A stretch of DNA of 64,000 bases from NCBI RefSeq assembly GCF_022758295.1, contig NZ_JALDWJ010000007.1, positions 62,001 to 126,000 of the forward strand, in the 5' to 3' direction. Positions 8,970-17,238 of the stretch are shown in pieces. Each line of letters begins with the position of its first letter. The first letter of the stretch is position 1. The position numbers and the translations under genes are program-made. The DNA is from Lysobacter sp. CFH 32150. GTDB taxonomy: Bacteria > Pseudomonadota > Gammaproteobacteria > Xanthomonadales > Xanthomonadaceae. The notes below the pieces were generated by a model that ran no database searches, was not told the DNA's origin, and saw nothing but the letters and a program-made list of their open reading frames with translations.

Positions 8970-9545
8970 TCAGGGCTCGATCCGCTTCCGACGCCTCGGC
9001 GACACGGGTGGGAGCAGCCGGGTGTCGTCGAAGTAGGACACGCGCAGCTGCAGCCCCCGGGGCGAATACCCGATGAAGGTCGAGTCGGCCGCAGGCTCGT
9101 AGGCACGGGTGTAGTGCGTCGCCAACAGCTTGCTCTCCAGTTCCAACAGCACACCCAGGCTTTCCGGCTCGGCGAGTCCGGCGTTGTAATCCTGCAGCAC
9201 CTGCCGGGCGCGGTTGAAAAACGGGATTGCCTGCTTCTGGCCGCGGAATTCCGGAGCGAAGAACTGGCGGTAGTAGTACATCGGCTGGCGCAGGCGCGGC
9301 AGAACCCGCACGAGCGCCGTCCCGACACCGCAGATCGCGCCGCTGGCGTTGCGGGCGATGCACACGGCCTGGCGGGCACGTACCACCGCCTTGTCTGGAT
9401 CTGGAATGGCGTTGGTCAGACTCCAGAGGTCGATCAGCTCGGCGGAGAGTTCGGGAGTGACGTCCTTCCAGACCGGTATGATTTCGAACGGCATTTCGGT
9501 GTTCAATCGAGACTCCTCGCGCAACGGCGGCGATGCGGTTTGCAT
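8970..9545 (-). CDS. GNAT-like acyltransferase, last gene of autotransporter cluster
   Basis: 191-residue protein that resembles the GNAT fold: a first strand and helix (FEIIPVWKDVTPELSAELID), a central pair of strands (AVCIARNASGAICGVGTALV) and a segment MYYYRQFFAPEFRGQKQAIP that would be the acetyl-CoA-binding motif A (R-G-Q). I do not recognise a specific subfamily. ATG 9545 starts two bases after the stop of the EF-hand gene. An alternative TTG at 9506 has a perfect GAGGAG six bases upstream and would give a shorter N-terminus, so the start is uncertain. Its position as the last gene behind an autotransporter and an EF-hand protein suggests modification of a surface protein or glycan, but that is inference. 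Confidence 0.6.
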   Translation of the reverse strand: MQTASPPLREESRLNTEMPFEIIPVWKDVTPELSAELIDLWSLTNAIPDPDKAVVRARQAVCIARNASGAICGVGTALVRVLPRLRQPMYYYRQFFAPEFRGQKQAIPFFNRARQVLQDYNAGLAEPESLGVLLELESKLLATHYTRAYEPAADSTFIGYSPRGLQLRVSYFDDTRLLPPVSPRRRKRIEP

Positions 9546-9547
9546 GC

Positions 9548-10009
9548 TTACTTCTTCACCGGGGTAGCCGGCTGCGATGCCGCCAGCCGGTGCACGACAG
9601 TCAGGTATTCGACAAATTCCAGCTTCTGGTTCTTGTTGGCGTCGAAAGCGGCGAGCCCCGGTGCCGCCGCGCCCGCCTGCTTGACCAGCACGAGATTGGC
9701 GTACTCACCGGCTTCGATCGCACCGCTGCGGTCGGCATCGACCGTCCGGAACTGCTCCCGCAGGCGGACTTCGAGCGCAATCGCGCGCTGCAGCCCGGCG
9801 TAGCCGGCCTGGAATTCCTGCAGCGACAGCGCCTTGTCCTTGTTGGTATCCAGCGCGCCGAAGAGCACCTCGGTGCGGGCTGGCATCTGCGCCTGGACGT
9901 TGGCGGGTTGCTGGCCCGATGTTGGAGCGGTCTGCGCGGCGGCAGGCAATGCGCCTGCCACGAGGAGCAGACAGAACGCAGTTGCTGAGTAGAACGTGCC
10001 GGTGTTCAT
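9548..10009 (-). CDS. secreted EF-hand protein
   Basis: 153-residue exported protein. Residues 1-26 are a signal peptide ending AAAQ. Three EF-hand loops follow: DTNKDKALSLQEF, DADRSGAIEAGEY and DANKNQKLEFVEY, with aspartates at positions 1, 3 and glutamate at 12. Calcium binding in the periplasm or outside the cell is therefore likely. The ATG overlaps the upstream TGA (ATGA), so it is translationally coupled to the TIGR03032-like gene. A calcium-binding partner next to a large repeat autotransporter suggests a role in surface adhesion or passenger folding; this is inference from context. Confidence 0.85.
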   Translation of the reverse strand: MNTGTFYSATAFCLLLVAGALPAAAQTAPTSGQQPANVQAQMPARTEVLFGALDTNKDKALSLQEFQAGYAGLQRAIALEVRLREQFRTVDADRSGAIEAGEYANLVLVKQAGAAAPGLAAFDANKNQKLEFVEYLTVVHRLAASQPATPVKK

Positions 10010-11214
10010 GCGGTCATCGCCTCCGCTTCCAACTCGGACTCGAAGGTGATGAGTTCGCGGATTTCCGGTGTACGCAGGCCGACCATCATCGGGTTGCGCA
10101 CGTTGGGCAGGAAACTGATGTCGAAGATCTCGCTGATGTCGCCCTCGAAACGGATCCAGTTCATCACGTCGCCGTTGGCCAGCGACACGATCTGTACGCC
10201 GCACCACGGTTCGGCATCGCGCTTGCGCAGCTCCTCGTCGAGCTGCAGGCCCTCGAAGCGCTGGTTGCGCGGCTTGGACAGGCCGACTGCGGCCACGTTG
10301 CCGATGATCGACAAGCCGCGCAGGAAGCCTGGGAAGAACGCCAGCGGCACGAACTTCCTGTTCGCGAAATCCACGTACCCCAGGTGACCGGTTCCCGCAT
10401 TGAGCACCCACAGTTTGCCGTTCGCCCAACGCGGCGAATGCGGCATCGACAAGCCTTCGCACACGATCTCGTCGGTGGTGATGTCGATCACCACGCCACC
10501 GTCGTGGCGCCGGTCGCGCCAGCCGTCGACGCTGTCGCTCTTGCAGACCGCAGTCACGTAGCGCGGCTCGCCGTCGACCATGGCCAGGCCATTGAGATGG
10601 CAGCGGTCCTCGGGCGCCAGCTTGCTGATGAAGTCGGGCTTCCAGATCGCCTTGAAGCTGTGGGTCTGGCTGAGCTCGGCAAGGCACGAATACTTGGTGT
10701 TGACGAACACGACCTTGCCGTTCCTGCGAATGCCCAACTCGTGGATGTCGAGGTCGCCAATGGTCTGCGCGTTGCGCGGCACGTAGCACTTGTCGAACTG
10801 CTTGTGGATCACCTCGTTGGGGCGCAACACGTTCTCGAAACGCCACAACTGGTACAGACCGCCGAGGTACATGCGTTGGGCGTTGCCGACGATGCCCATC
10901 GCGCGCTCGAAGATGCGCTCGAAGAAGGACACCCTGCCCTGCGGGTCGCTTCCCACCAGGTACAAGCGTCCCGTCTGATACGACGAAATGGCGAGCGAGA
11001 TCCGGTTGGCGGCAAGCCAGCCGGCAAGGCCGCGCGAGCAGGTCTTCTCGACTTTCAGTCTGGTCAGATCCACCGGTGGCTTGGCAGCTTGTGCCTGGGT
11101 CGCGCCGGGGGCAGTGGCGGATGGATCCACACTCACCGTCTGCAGGGATTGTTCGGTTGCGTCCTTGTCGTTGACTTCCCGGATATTCCCACCGGCGGTG
11201 TTCTTTCTTGCCAC
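10006..11214 (-). CDS. TIGR03032 / DUF4915 family protein
   Basis: 402-residue protein with no signal peptide, starting at a GTG (MARKNTAGGN). After a low-complexity Ala/Gln/Pro stretch (about 30-50) comes a domain with SSYQTGRLYLVG, WRFENVL, DIDIHELGIRRNG-like and MPHSPRWANGKLWVLNAGTG segments, signature blocks of TIGR03032, which is predicted to form a beta-propeller-like repeat fold. No biochemical role is known to me. The start lies 67 bases after the autotransporter stop, with GAGGAG ten bases before the GTG, and its stop overlaps the EF-hand gene start. That tight order suggests a dedicated function with the autotransporter. Confidence 0.8.
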   Translation of the reverse strand: MARKNTAGGNIREVNDKDATEQSLQTVSVDPSATAPGATQAQAAKPPVDLTRLKVEKTCSRGLAGWLAANRISLAISSYQTGRLYLVGSDPQGRVSFFERIFERAMGIVGNAQRMYLGGLYQLWRFENVLRPNEVIHKQFDKCYVPRNAQTIGDLDIHELGIRRNGKVVFVNTKYSCLAELSQTHSFKAIWKPDFISKLAPEDRCHLNGLAMVDGEPRYVTAVCKSDSVDGWRDRRHDGGVVIDITTDEIVCEGLSMPHSPRWANGKLWVLNAGTGHLGYVDFANRKFVPLAFFPGFLRGLSIIGNVAAVGLSKPRNQRFEGLQLDEELRKRDAEPWCGVQIVSLANGDVMNWIRFEGDISEIFDISFLPNVRNPMMVGLRTPEIRELITFESELEAEAMTA

Positions 11215-11237
11215 TTGCTAGCCACTCCTCAAATTCC

Positions 11238-11270
11238 GGTGGCCCGGCGGAATGTGTCCGCCGGACCACC
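11238..11270 (-). other. intercistronic hairpin between autotransporter and TIGR03032 gene
   Basis: A near-perfect inverted repeat, GGTGG-c-CCGGCGGA with TCCGCCGG-a-CCACC around an ATGTG loop (13-14 base pairs with one mismatch). No T-run follows on either strand, so it is not a standard intrinsic terminator. It sits between a 5.9-kb gene and its downstream partners, a place where a processing or mRNA-stabilising hairpin could lower the expression of distal genes or protect the long transcript. Confidence 0.6.
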
Positions 11271-11281
11271 CGTTACTGCAC

Positions 11282-14200
11282 TTACCAGCTGTAGCGCATC
11301 GCCAGCTGACCGCCCATGAAGCTCTGTACCGCACCACCATCGATCCAGTTCACGCCGCCGGTGATCGACAACTTGCCCTTGCGCATGCCCAGGCCCATTT
11401 CGACCATCGCGCTGGTGCCTTCGGTGCTGGTCGCACCGACGAGGCCGCCGTTGACCGAATAGTCGTACTCGCCGTCGAACTCGCGCACCGCGTTGAGCGA
11501 GCCGTACGGCGTCCAGGTGTAGCCCGCACGCTCGAACGTCTTGTCGAGGGCCACGCCCAGGCGAGCCCGCGAGGACACGCCCCCGTCGACGACGAAGGTC
11601 GACTGGCCGCTCTGCAACGTCGAGATGTCGCTCACCTCGGTTCGGGTGTATTGCGCTTGCGGCACGACATGGATGTCCGCCACCGTCCAGGCGGTGTAGC
11701 CCGCTTCGACGTTGAACGCATTGGCCGAGACTTCCGTCGTCTGTGTCCCTACCGCCGATTGCAGGCGTGCATCGAGGCCGGTCCAGCGCTGGGACACGTC
11801 GACGTAGAAGCCCTTGGCCAGCAACGTGCCGTACAGGCCGAAGGTCTTGCCGTCGAAGCGGTCGGAGCCGGCGCCCGTGCGTAGATGCTGGCTGCCTTCC
11901 AAATCGGCGAACAGCACGCCCACGGCGAAGTTTTCGGTCGGACGGGCATCGAGGCCCAGCTCCCAGCCGTGGTTCGACTGCTTGAAACCGAAGTTGCCGC
12001 CCGGACCGAAGTTGCTGCTGTGCTGGGGATTCACATCGCCGCTGTCGGTGAACATGCGCACCCACGGCGCCAGCCCGACATCGCCTGCTTCCGGCACCAC
12101 GCCCATGCGCTGGCGCCATGTACCGACCTGCGCATTGACCAGGCTCTGCACACCCGGCGCGATGGTCGCCGCGAGCGAGCCCATGTCGCTCAAGCCGGTG
12201 ACCGCCACGCCAAGGGAGAAGACATCGGCCGTCGCGTTGCTGGCATCGATGTTCGCGTTGAGGCTGAAGTCCAGGGAAAGGAAGCCGCCGCCGTATCCGA
12301 CATTGCCCAGCACGAAGTCATCGGCCGTCGATTCGCCATTCACGTAGACCAGCGGCACATACATGCTGGCCGTGGTCGGCATGTCCAACAGGTTCACGTT
12401 CAGCGTCTGCGTCGTCGGCGCGATCACGCCGCCTTCGACGTACAGCTGGTCGCTCGTCTGGTTCAACCCGCTGACGTCGACCTGGATGTCACCTTGGCCG
12501 GCGAAGTCGCCGACGATGGTCAGCACGTCGTCGGCTGCACCGTCCACGAAGGTGATCACGCCGTTGTTGTTGACCGGGAACGGGTTGTCCATATCGAGCA
12601 CGTTGGCGGCGCCCGACACGGCGAGCGTGCCGAAATTGTCGAACGTGTTGCCGGTGACGTAGCCGCCCAGACGGATCACGGCGTCGTCCATGAGGATCGT
12701 GCCGTGATTGACGATGTGATCGTCGCCGGCGCCGAAGTCCGACTCGCCGACCGCATGCCAAATGGAACCAGCGGCATTGTCCAGGTTGTCGTCCAAGTCG
12801 CCGGTGAGGATCGCACCGGTGATCGAGCCGCTGTTGGCAATGCTGGCGGTCGCGCCGCTGCCCGACGAAATGGCGATCCGCGTACCGTCGCCGAACGCTG
12901 CGATGGTGCCGGTATTGGTCAGCACGTTGTTGCCGTTGGATTCCATCGAGACCGCGGTGGCCGTCGCATCCGCACCGTAGGCGGCCGCGGCGATCGTGCC
13001 GTCGTTGTTGACCTGGGCGCCGTAGGCACCGAGGACGACGGCGCCGCTGGCGTTGGCGATGTCGCCGGTGGCCACGGCACTGATGATGCCGCTGTTCTGC
13101 AGCAGTGCATCGCCGTAGAAGCTGTTGGCAAGACTGCCAACAGCAAGGGCGTCATCGGCCTCGGTAATGGCGGTGATGTGTCCGGCGTTGGTGATGCCAG
13201 CCGCGTACGCGCCAAGCGCGATCGCGCCGTAGCTGTAGCCCACGCCGCCGTGGGCGCTTGCGACAGCGCTGATGTCGCCGTGATTGTCGAGCTTCGCATC
13301 GCCGCCGGTCACGGCGTAATAGCAACCGCCGGAACCACAACCCAGGTACTCCTGGTGTGATGCATACGCGTAAGCGCCGACCGCGAAGGCGTTGCCGTAG
13401 TCGGCATCGGCGTGGGCCGTGATGATGCCGGCGTTGTCGATGGTGACCGCGAGGTTGTTGCTGTAGCTGCTGAGCTGGTTGCCCGGCATGCGGACGCCGT
13501 AGGCCGACGCATAGCCGAAATCGGCACTGGCTGCGGCGTGGATGTCGCCGACATTGACCAGCTCGCCGGTGTTGTGCGTGCGCATTTCGACGCCGAAGGC
13601 GCTGGCGATGCTGTGGCTCGGATTCTGGCCGCCGTCCGGCGTGACCGCGGCGTAGGCGACGATGCTGCCGGCGTTGTAGATGTAGCCATCAAACGCGCCG
13701 AAGACCTCGGCACCCATCGCGGCGGCCCGGCCGGCGTAGTAATCGCTGACCACCGTGCCTACCGTGGCCGACGCGGAGATCGTGGCGCCCGCGTGGTTGA
13801 TGATCTGGCTGTAGCTCCGGCCGTTCGCGGCCACGCCGTAGGCACCGGCGACGCCGAGCTCGCTGTCGGCGATGGCGGTGATGTTGCCCGCGTTCTCGAT
13901 GAAGGCGTCGTGCGTGGTGTTGACGCGGATGCCGCTGGCGCCGGCGCCGGCGTTGAAGAAGGTGATGCCGTCCTCGGCGATCGCGATCGCGGTGATGTCG
14001 CCGTTGTTCACCACCGACCCGTCGCCGGCGGTGAAGAAGGTGCCGCCGTAGACCTGGATTCCGGTCGCCCCGGCGACACCGAAGTGGTTATAGCCGGTGG
14101 CAGGGTCATGGAAGCCGTGGCTGGCCTTGGCGTAGGCGACGATGCTGCCGTCGTTGACGACCGAGGCGCCGTACTTGGCGCCGGCCTCGATGCCGGTCGC

Positions 14201-17140
14201 GGCGGCGCTGCCGAACAACTCGGTGTACGCGACGGCAGTGATGGTCGCGTCGGCGGCATTGGTGGTGGTCGAGTGGTAGCCATAGTTCGCCACGCCGGTG
14301 GCAACCGCGAAACCGCTGTACGCCTGCGCGAACGATTCGATGGCGCCGTGGTTGGCGATCGCGGCTTCGCTGTACATGTAGACGGCGAGCGCCTGCGCAC
14401 CGGTCGCATAGGCATAGCCTCGGCCGTCGCCGATGACGCTGCTCGCCCCGATGTCGCCGTAATTGACGATCGAAGCCTGGCCCGCGACGCTCTGGGCATA
14501 CGCGCCGGTGGCATAGGTGAAGCTGAAATCGGCCGTGGCGAAGGCGCTGGCCGAGATCGAGCCACCCGCTTCGTTGCGAACCTCGGACAGGGCATACGGG
14601 CCGTTCTGGCTGACCGCGCCCCAGGCGCTGGCGCTCGCGAAGCCGGGGACGTCGATGGCGCTGGCAGAAGCAGCGATGCTGCCGGAATTGATGACCGACG
14701 CGTCGCCATACCCATACACGCCCCTGGCGTGAGCGCCGACGGCCGTAGCCTGGTAATAGCTGGTGACGGCGGTGGCCTGGATCGAACCACTGTTGTCCAC
14801 GATCGAGTCGTACACGTAGGCGAAGTTGTAGGCACCGACCGCCGTGGCCGACATCACACCGTTGGCGACCGCGCTGATGTCGCCAGTGTTGGTGGTGATC
14901 GCATCTCCGATGTAGGCGGACGCATTGAGCAGGCCGGTCGCAGTGGCGTCGTATCCGGTGGCCTCGGCGGTGATCCCCGCCACGTTGGTGGCGTAGGCGC
15001 TGAAGATGTAGCCGATCGAACTGGCGCCGATCGCGTTCGCCTCACCGTCGACGGCACTGGCGGTGGCGTGGATGGTTCCGGCGTTGTAGAAGGACGAGCC
15101 CAGGTAGCCGAACGAGTCGGCACCAACGGCCGTGGCGGTGCCGCCGTCGGCGGCGGCGCTGGCGGTGAGGTCACCGTAGTTGGAGATGGCCGAATAGTTG
15201 CCGTAGGTCCCCAAGCCCGTCGCAACAGCCTGGCCGTCGACGGTGGTAGCGGAGGCGCTGGTGCTGCCGTCGTTGAAGATGGTGGCCACGTCCGCGTACA
15301 CGAACGCGCCGGTGGCATACGCATCGCCGCCGGCAGCGACCGACGCGTCGGCGCTGAGATCGCCACCGTTGATCAGCAGACCGATGCCTGCGTAGCCACC
15401 ATTGACCACGGCCGCGTACGCAGTCGCATCCCCGTTGACACTACTGCTCCGCGCGGAAATGGAACCGTAGTTGGTCAGCGTGGTGGTGTTGCCGCCGATG
15501 GCGTAAGCGCCAATGGCAAGCGCATAGCCGTCCTGTGAAGTGGCGACAACGTCGATGTAGCTATCAGCTTCGTTGGCGACATCGGCAAAGTGGTCGGACT
15601 TGGCCACCACGCCGCGAGCGGCGGACATGCCGGTCACGCCATCAGCGCTTGCGCTGATGCTGCCGGCGTTGCGGGTATTCGCGTAGTTGATGGACTCGTT
15701 GTAGACGCCGGTGGCGAATGCAGCACCGGTGGTTGCCGTGGCCATTGCGGAGATCGAGCCGCTGTTGTCCACGATGGCGTCGTACGCATAGGCATAGTTG
15801 TAGATGCCCGTCGCCGATGCCCCCGACGCGCCATAAGCTGTCGCGTCGATGCTGTCAGCATTGGTGGTGATCGCACTCCCGTAGCGGAACGCCGCGTTGA
15901 TGACGCCCGTGGCGGTGGCGAAATTGCCATGGGCGTCGGCGCTGATTGTGCCGTCGTTGGCGACGTGCGCGCTTCCGGATTGCCGGGTCGCAAAATTGAC
16001 GATGCTGAGCGCGTAGGCATAGTCCGCGGCGGCGCCGGCGAAGATCGATCCTGTATTGGTGACGTCGGCATCGAGACCGTAGCCGATCGAATTGATGGCG
16101 GTGGCATACGCCCGACCGCCGGCCGCCTGGGCAACCGCTTGGATGTTGCCGCTGTTGTCGACAGTCGACGAACCGGCATAGCCGAAGGAGTAGACGCCGA
16201 AGGCACGCGCCGTCCCGTCGTTCGCCAGGGCAATGGCCTGGATGTCACCGTCGTTGTGGACGGTCGAACCGACCGAGTAGCCGAAGGAGTCGATCCCTCG
16301 GGCCCAGGCAGAGTAGCCATCGCCGTAGGCCGTCGCGCTGATGTCGCCATGGTTGAAGACAGCGGCGTCAACGGAGCTGACCCGCGCCCCCGTCGCGAAC
16401 GCAAGGCCGTAAGCATCGAGGGCGGCCTCGGCGGTGATATCTGCGTTGTTGTAGAGGCGGGCGCTGTATGCGTCGAAGACATCGAGGCCGACCACGTTGC
16501 CGTAACCGGAGACGCTGATGTCGACGTTGTTGTCGACCGCTAGGCTGGTGGCGGCTGCCGCGGCGATGCCGTTGAAGCCGTCGATGAACGAATCGGCATT
16601 GATCACGCCGTCGAAGCCGATCTCGAACGTGCCGTCCGTCCGGTTGCCCATGCTGATGTCGCTGCTGAGCGAGAACGCGTTGGCGTCGATGACATCGGCG
16701 AACGCATCACCACCGCCCACGAGCGTCACGTCATCGACGCTGCCGACATCCAATGCGTCGACAACACCGCTAGTGTCGATGCTGGTTCCGACGTAAGCGA
16801 TGGCCGAAACGTCGCCGGCGCATACCGCATCGATGCCGGCGAGCGCAGCCGCCGAATTAACGCTGGTAGGCGACTGGTCGCCAGGCACCACCGTCAAGTC
16901 GACTGGAGGTACGAGGCTCGCGTCCGGGAGGGCCTGACTGAAAGCGCCATGGCAGGTGTACGTATTGGTCACATCGTAGCGGCCCGTGCCGGCGGCCAGG
17001 CTGACGACAGGGGAGGACAGCGCCAGTGCCGTGGCCGACACAGCCAGTGCGGCGCGGATGGCCCGGGTAATGGGAGCGACCGCGGGGGTCGCTTGGTTGC
17101 GCTTCTTGCACGGGCCGACATTCTGGGCAGATCCGTTCAT
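11282..17140 (-). CDS. giant repeat-rich autotransporter (type Va-like)
   Basis: 1952-residue predicted surface protein. An extended basic N-terminus and hydrophobic stretch (about 28-46) form the signal peptide ending SLAAG. Residues of roughly 180-1500 consist of about three dozen degenerate repeats of about 40 residues with the theme NxGSIxAxAxAxGxAxATGxxxxxY, strongly Ala/Gly/Tyr/Asn-rich, predicted to form a long beta-helix passenger. From about residue 1685 comes a C-terminal barrel domain (PF03797-type) beginning APWVRMFTDSGD and ending MRYSW, the terminal aromatic needed for outer-membrane insertion. The ATG at 17140 has AGGGGAAG at a good distance. Cysteines are rare: one pair near the N-terminus and a CGSGGC loop inside the repeats. 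An adhesin or cell-cell contact role is likely for the fold, unproven here. Confidence 0.88.
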   Translation of the reverse strand: MNGSAQNVGPCKKRNQATPAVAPITRAIRAALAVSATALALSSPVVSLAAGTGRYDVTNTYTCHGAFSQALPDASLVPPVDLTVVPGDQSPTSVNSAAALAGIDAVCAGDVSAIAYVGTSIDTSGVVDALDVGSVDDVTLVGGGDAFADVIDANAFSLSSDISMGNRTDGTFEIGFDGVINADSFIDGFNGIAAAAATSLAVDNNVDISVSGYGNVVGLDVFDAYSARLYNNADITAEAALDAYGLAFATGARVSSVDAAVFNHGDISATAYGDGYSAWARGIDSFGYSVGSTVHNDGDIQAIALANDGTARAFGVYSFGYAGSSTVDNSGNIQAVAQAAGGRAYATAINSIGYGLDADVTNTGSIFAGAAADYAYALSIVNFATRQSGSAHVANDGTISADAHGNFATATGVINAAFRYGSAITTNADSIDATAYGASGASATGIYNYAYAYDAIVDNSGSISAMATATTGAAFATGVYNESINYANTRNAGSISASADGVTGMSAARGVVAKSDHFADVANEADSYIDVVATSQDGYALAIGAYAIGGNTTTLTNYGSISARSSSVNGDATAYAAVVNGGYAGIGLLINGGDLSADASVAAGGDAYATGAFVYADVATIFNDGSTSASATTVDGQAVATGLGTYGNYSAISNYGDLTASAAADGGTATAVGADSFGYLGSSFYNAGTIHATASAVDGEANAIGASSIGYIFSAYATNVAGITAEATGYDATATGLLNASAYIGDAITTNTGDISAVANGVMSATAVGAYNFAYVYDSIVDNSGSIQATAVTSYYQATAVGAHARGVYGYGDASVINSGSIAASASAIDVPGFASASAWGAVSQNGPYALSEVRNEAGGSISASAFATADFSFTYATGAYAQSVAGQASIVNYGDIGASSVIGDGRGYAYATGAQALAVYMYSEAAIANHGAIESFAQAYSGFAVATGVANYGYHSTTTNAADATITAVAYTELFGSAAATGIEAGAKYGASVVNDGSIVAYAKASHGFHDPATGYNHFGVAGATGIQVYGGTFFTAGDGSVVNNGDITAIAIAEDGITFFNAGAGASGIRVNTTHDAFIENAGNITAIADSELGVAGAYGVAANGRSYSQIINHAGATISASATVGTVVSDYYAGRAAAMGAEVFGAFDGYIYNAGSIVAYAAVTPDGGQNPSHSIASAFGVEMRTHNTGELVNVGDIHAAASADFGYASAYGVRMPGNQLSSYSNNLAVTIDNAGIITAHADADYGNAFAVGAYAYASHQEYLGCGSGGCYYAVTGGDAKLDNHGDISAVASAHGGVGYSYGAIALGAYAAGITNAGHITAITEADDALAVGSLANSFYGDALLQNSGIISAVATGDIANASGAVVLGAYGAQVNNDGTIAAAAYGADATATAVSMESNGNNVLTNTGTIAAFGDGTRIAISSGSGATASIANSGSITGAILTGDLDDNLDNAAGSIWHAVGESDFGAGDDHIVNHGTILMDDAVIRLGGYVTGNTFDNFGTLAVSGAANVLDMDNPFPVNNNGVITFVDGAADDVLTIVGDFAGQGDIQVDVSGLNQTSDQLYVEGGVIAPTTQTLNVNLLDMPTTASMYVPLVYVNGESTADDFVLGNVGYGGGFLSLDFSLNANIDASNATADVFSLGVAVTGLSDMGSLAATIAPGVQSLVNAQVGTWRQRMGVVPEAGDVGLAPWVRMFTDSGDVNPQHSSNFGPGGNFGFKQSNHGWELGLDARPTENFAVGVLFADLEGSQHLRTGAGSDRFDGKTFGLYGTLLAKGFYVDVSQRWTGLDARLQSAVGTQTTEVSANAFNVEAGYTAWTVADIHVVPQAQYTRTEVSDISTLQSGQSTFVVDGGVSSRARLGVALDKTFERAGYTWTPYGSLNAVREFDGEYDYSVNGGLVGATSTEGTSAMVEMGLGMRKGKLSITGGVNWIDGGAVQSFMGGQLAMRYSW

Positions 17141-17180
17141 TGCTTCCCCTGGGAACATGTATGTATCGGAGCTAGATGGT

Positions 17181-17191
17181 TTGCATTGCAA
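17181..17191. promoter_or_regulatory. TTGCATTGCAA palindrome upstream of the autotransporter
   Basis: An 11-base palindrome (TTGCA-T-TGCAA) about 40 bases upstream of the autotransporter start. Exactly the same core forms the centre of the 21-base palindrome in front of the phasin gene (62804-62824). It fits the TGC-N3-GCA pattern reported for PhaR-type repressors, so a shared regulator is possible. Evidence is motif identity only. Confidence 0.4.
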
Positions 17192-17197
17192 TAGCGA

Positions 17198-17219
17198 AGC
17201 ACCCGCTCATGCGGGTGCT
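17198..17219 (-). terminator. hairpin between M4 protease and autotransporter genes
   Basis: Perfect 9-bp inverted repeat AGCACCCGC / GCGGGTGCT with a four-base loop, 20 bases after the M4 protease stop. On the minus strand it is followed by TCGCTATTG rather than a clean T-run, so it is a weak intrinsic terminator candidate. If it works, the autotransporter has its own promoter between it and 17140. Confidence 0.5.
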
Positions 17220-17238
17220 CCGATCGCGACTATCTGAT

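Noticed and set aside
13412..15538. A 708-codon plus-strand open frame inside the autotransporter gene
   Set aside because: Val/Gly/Asp-rich translation mirrors the minus-strand repeats; no ribosome site and no recognisable domain.
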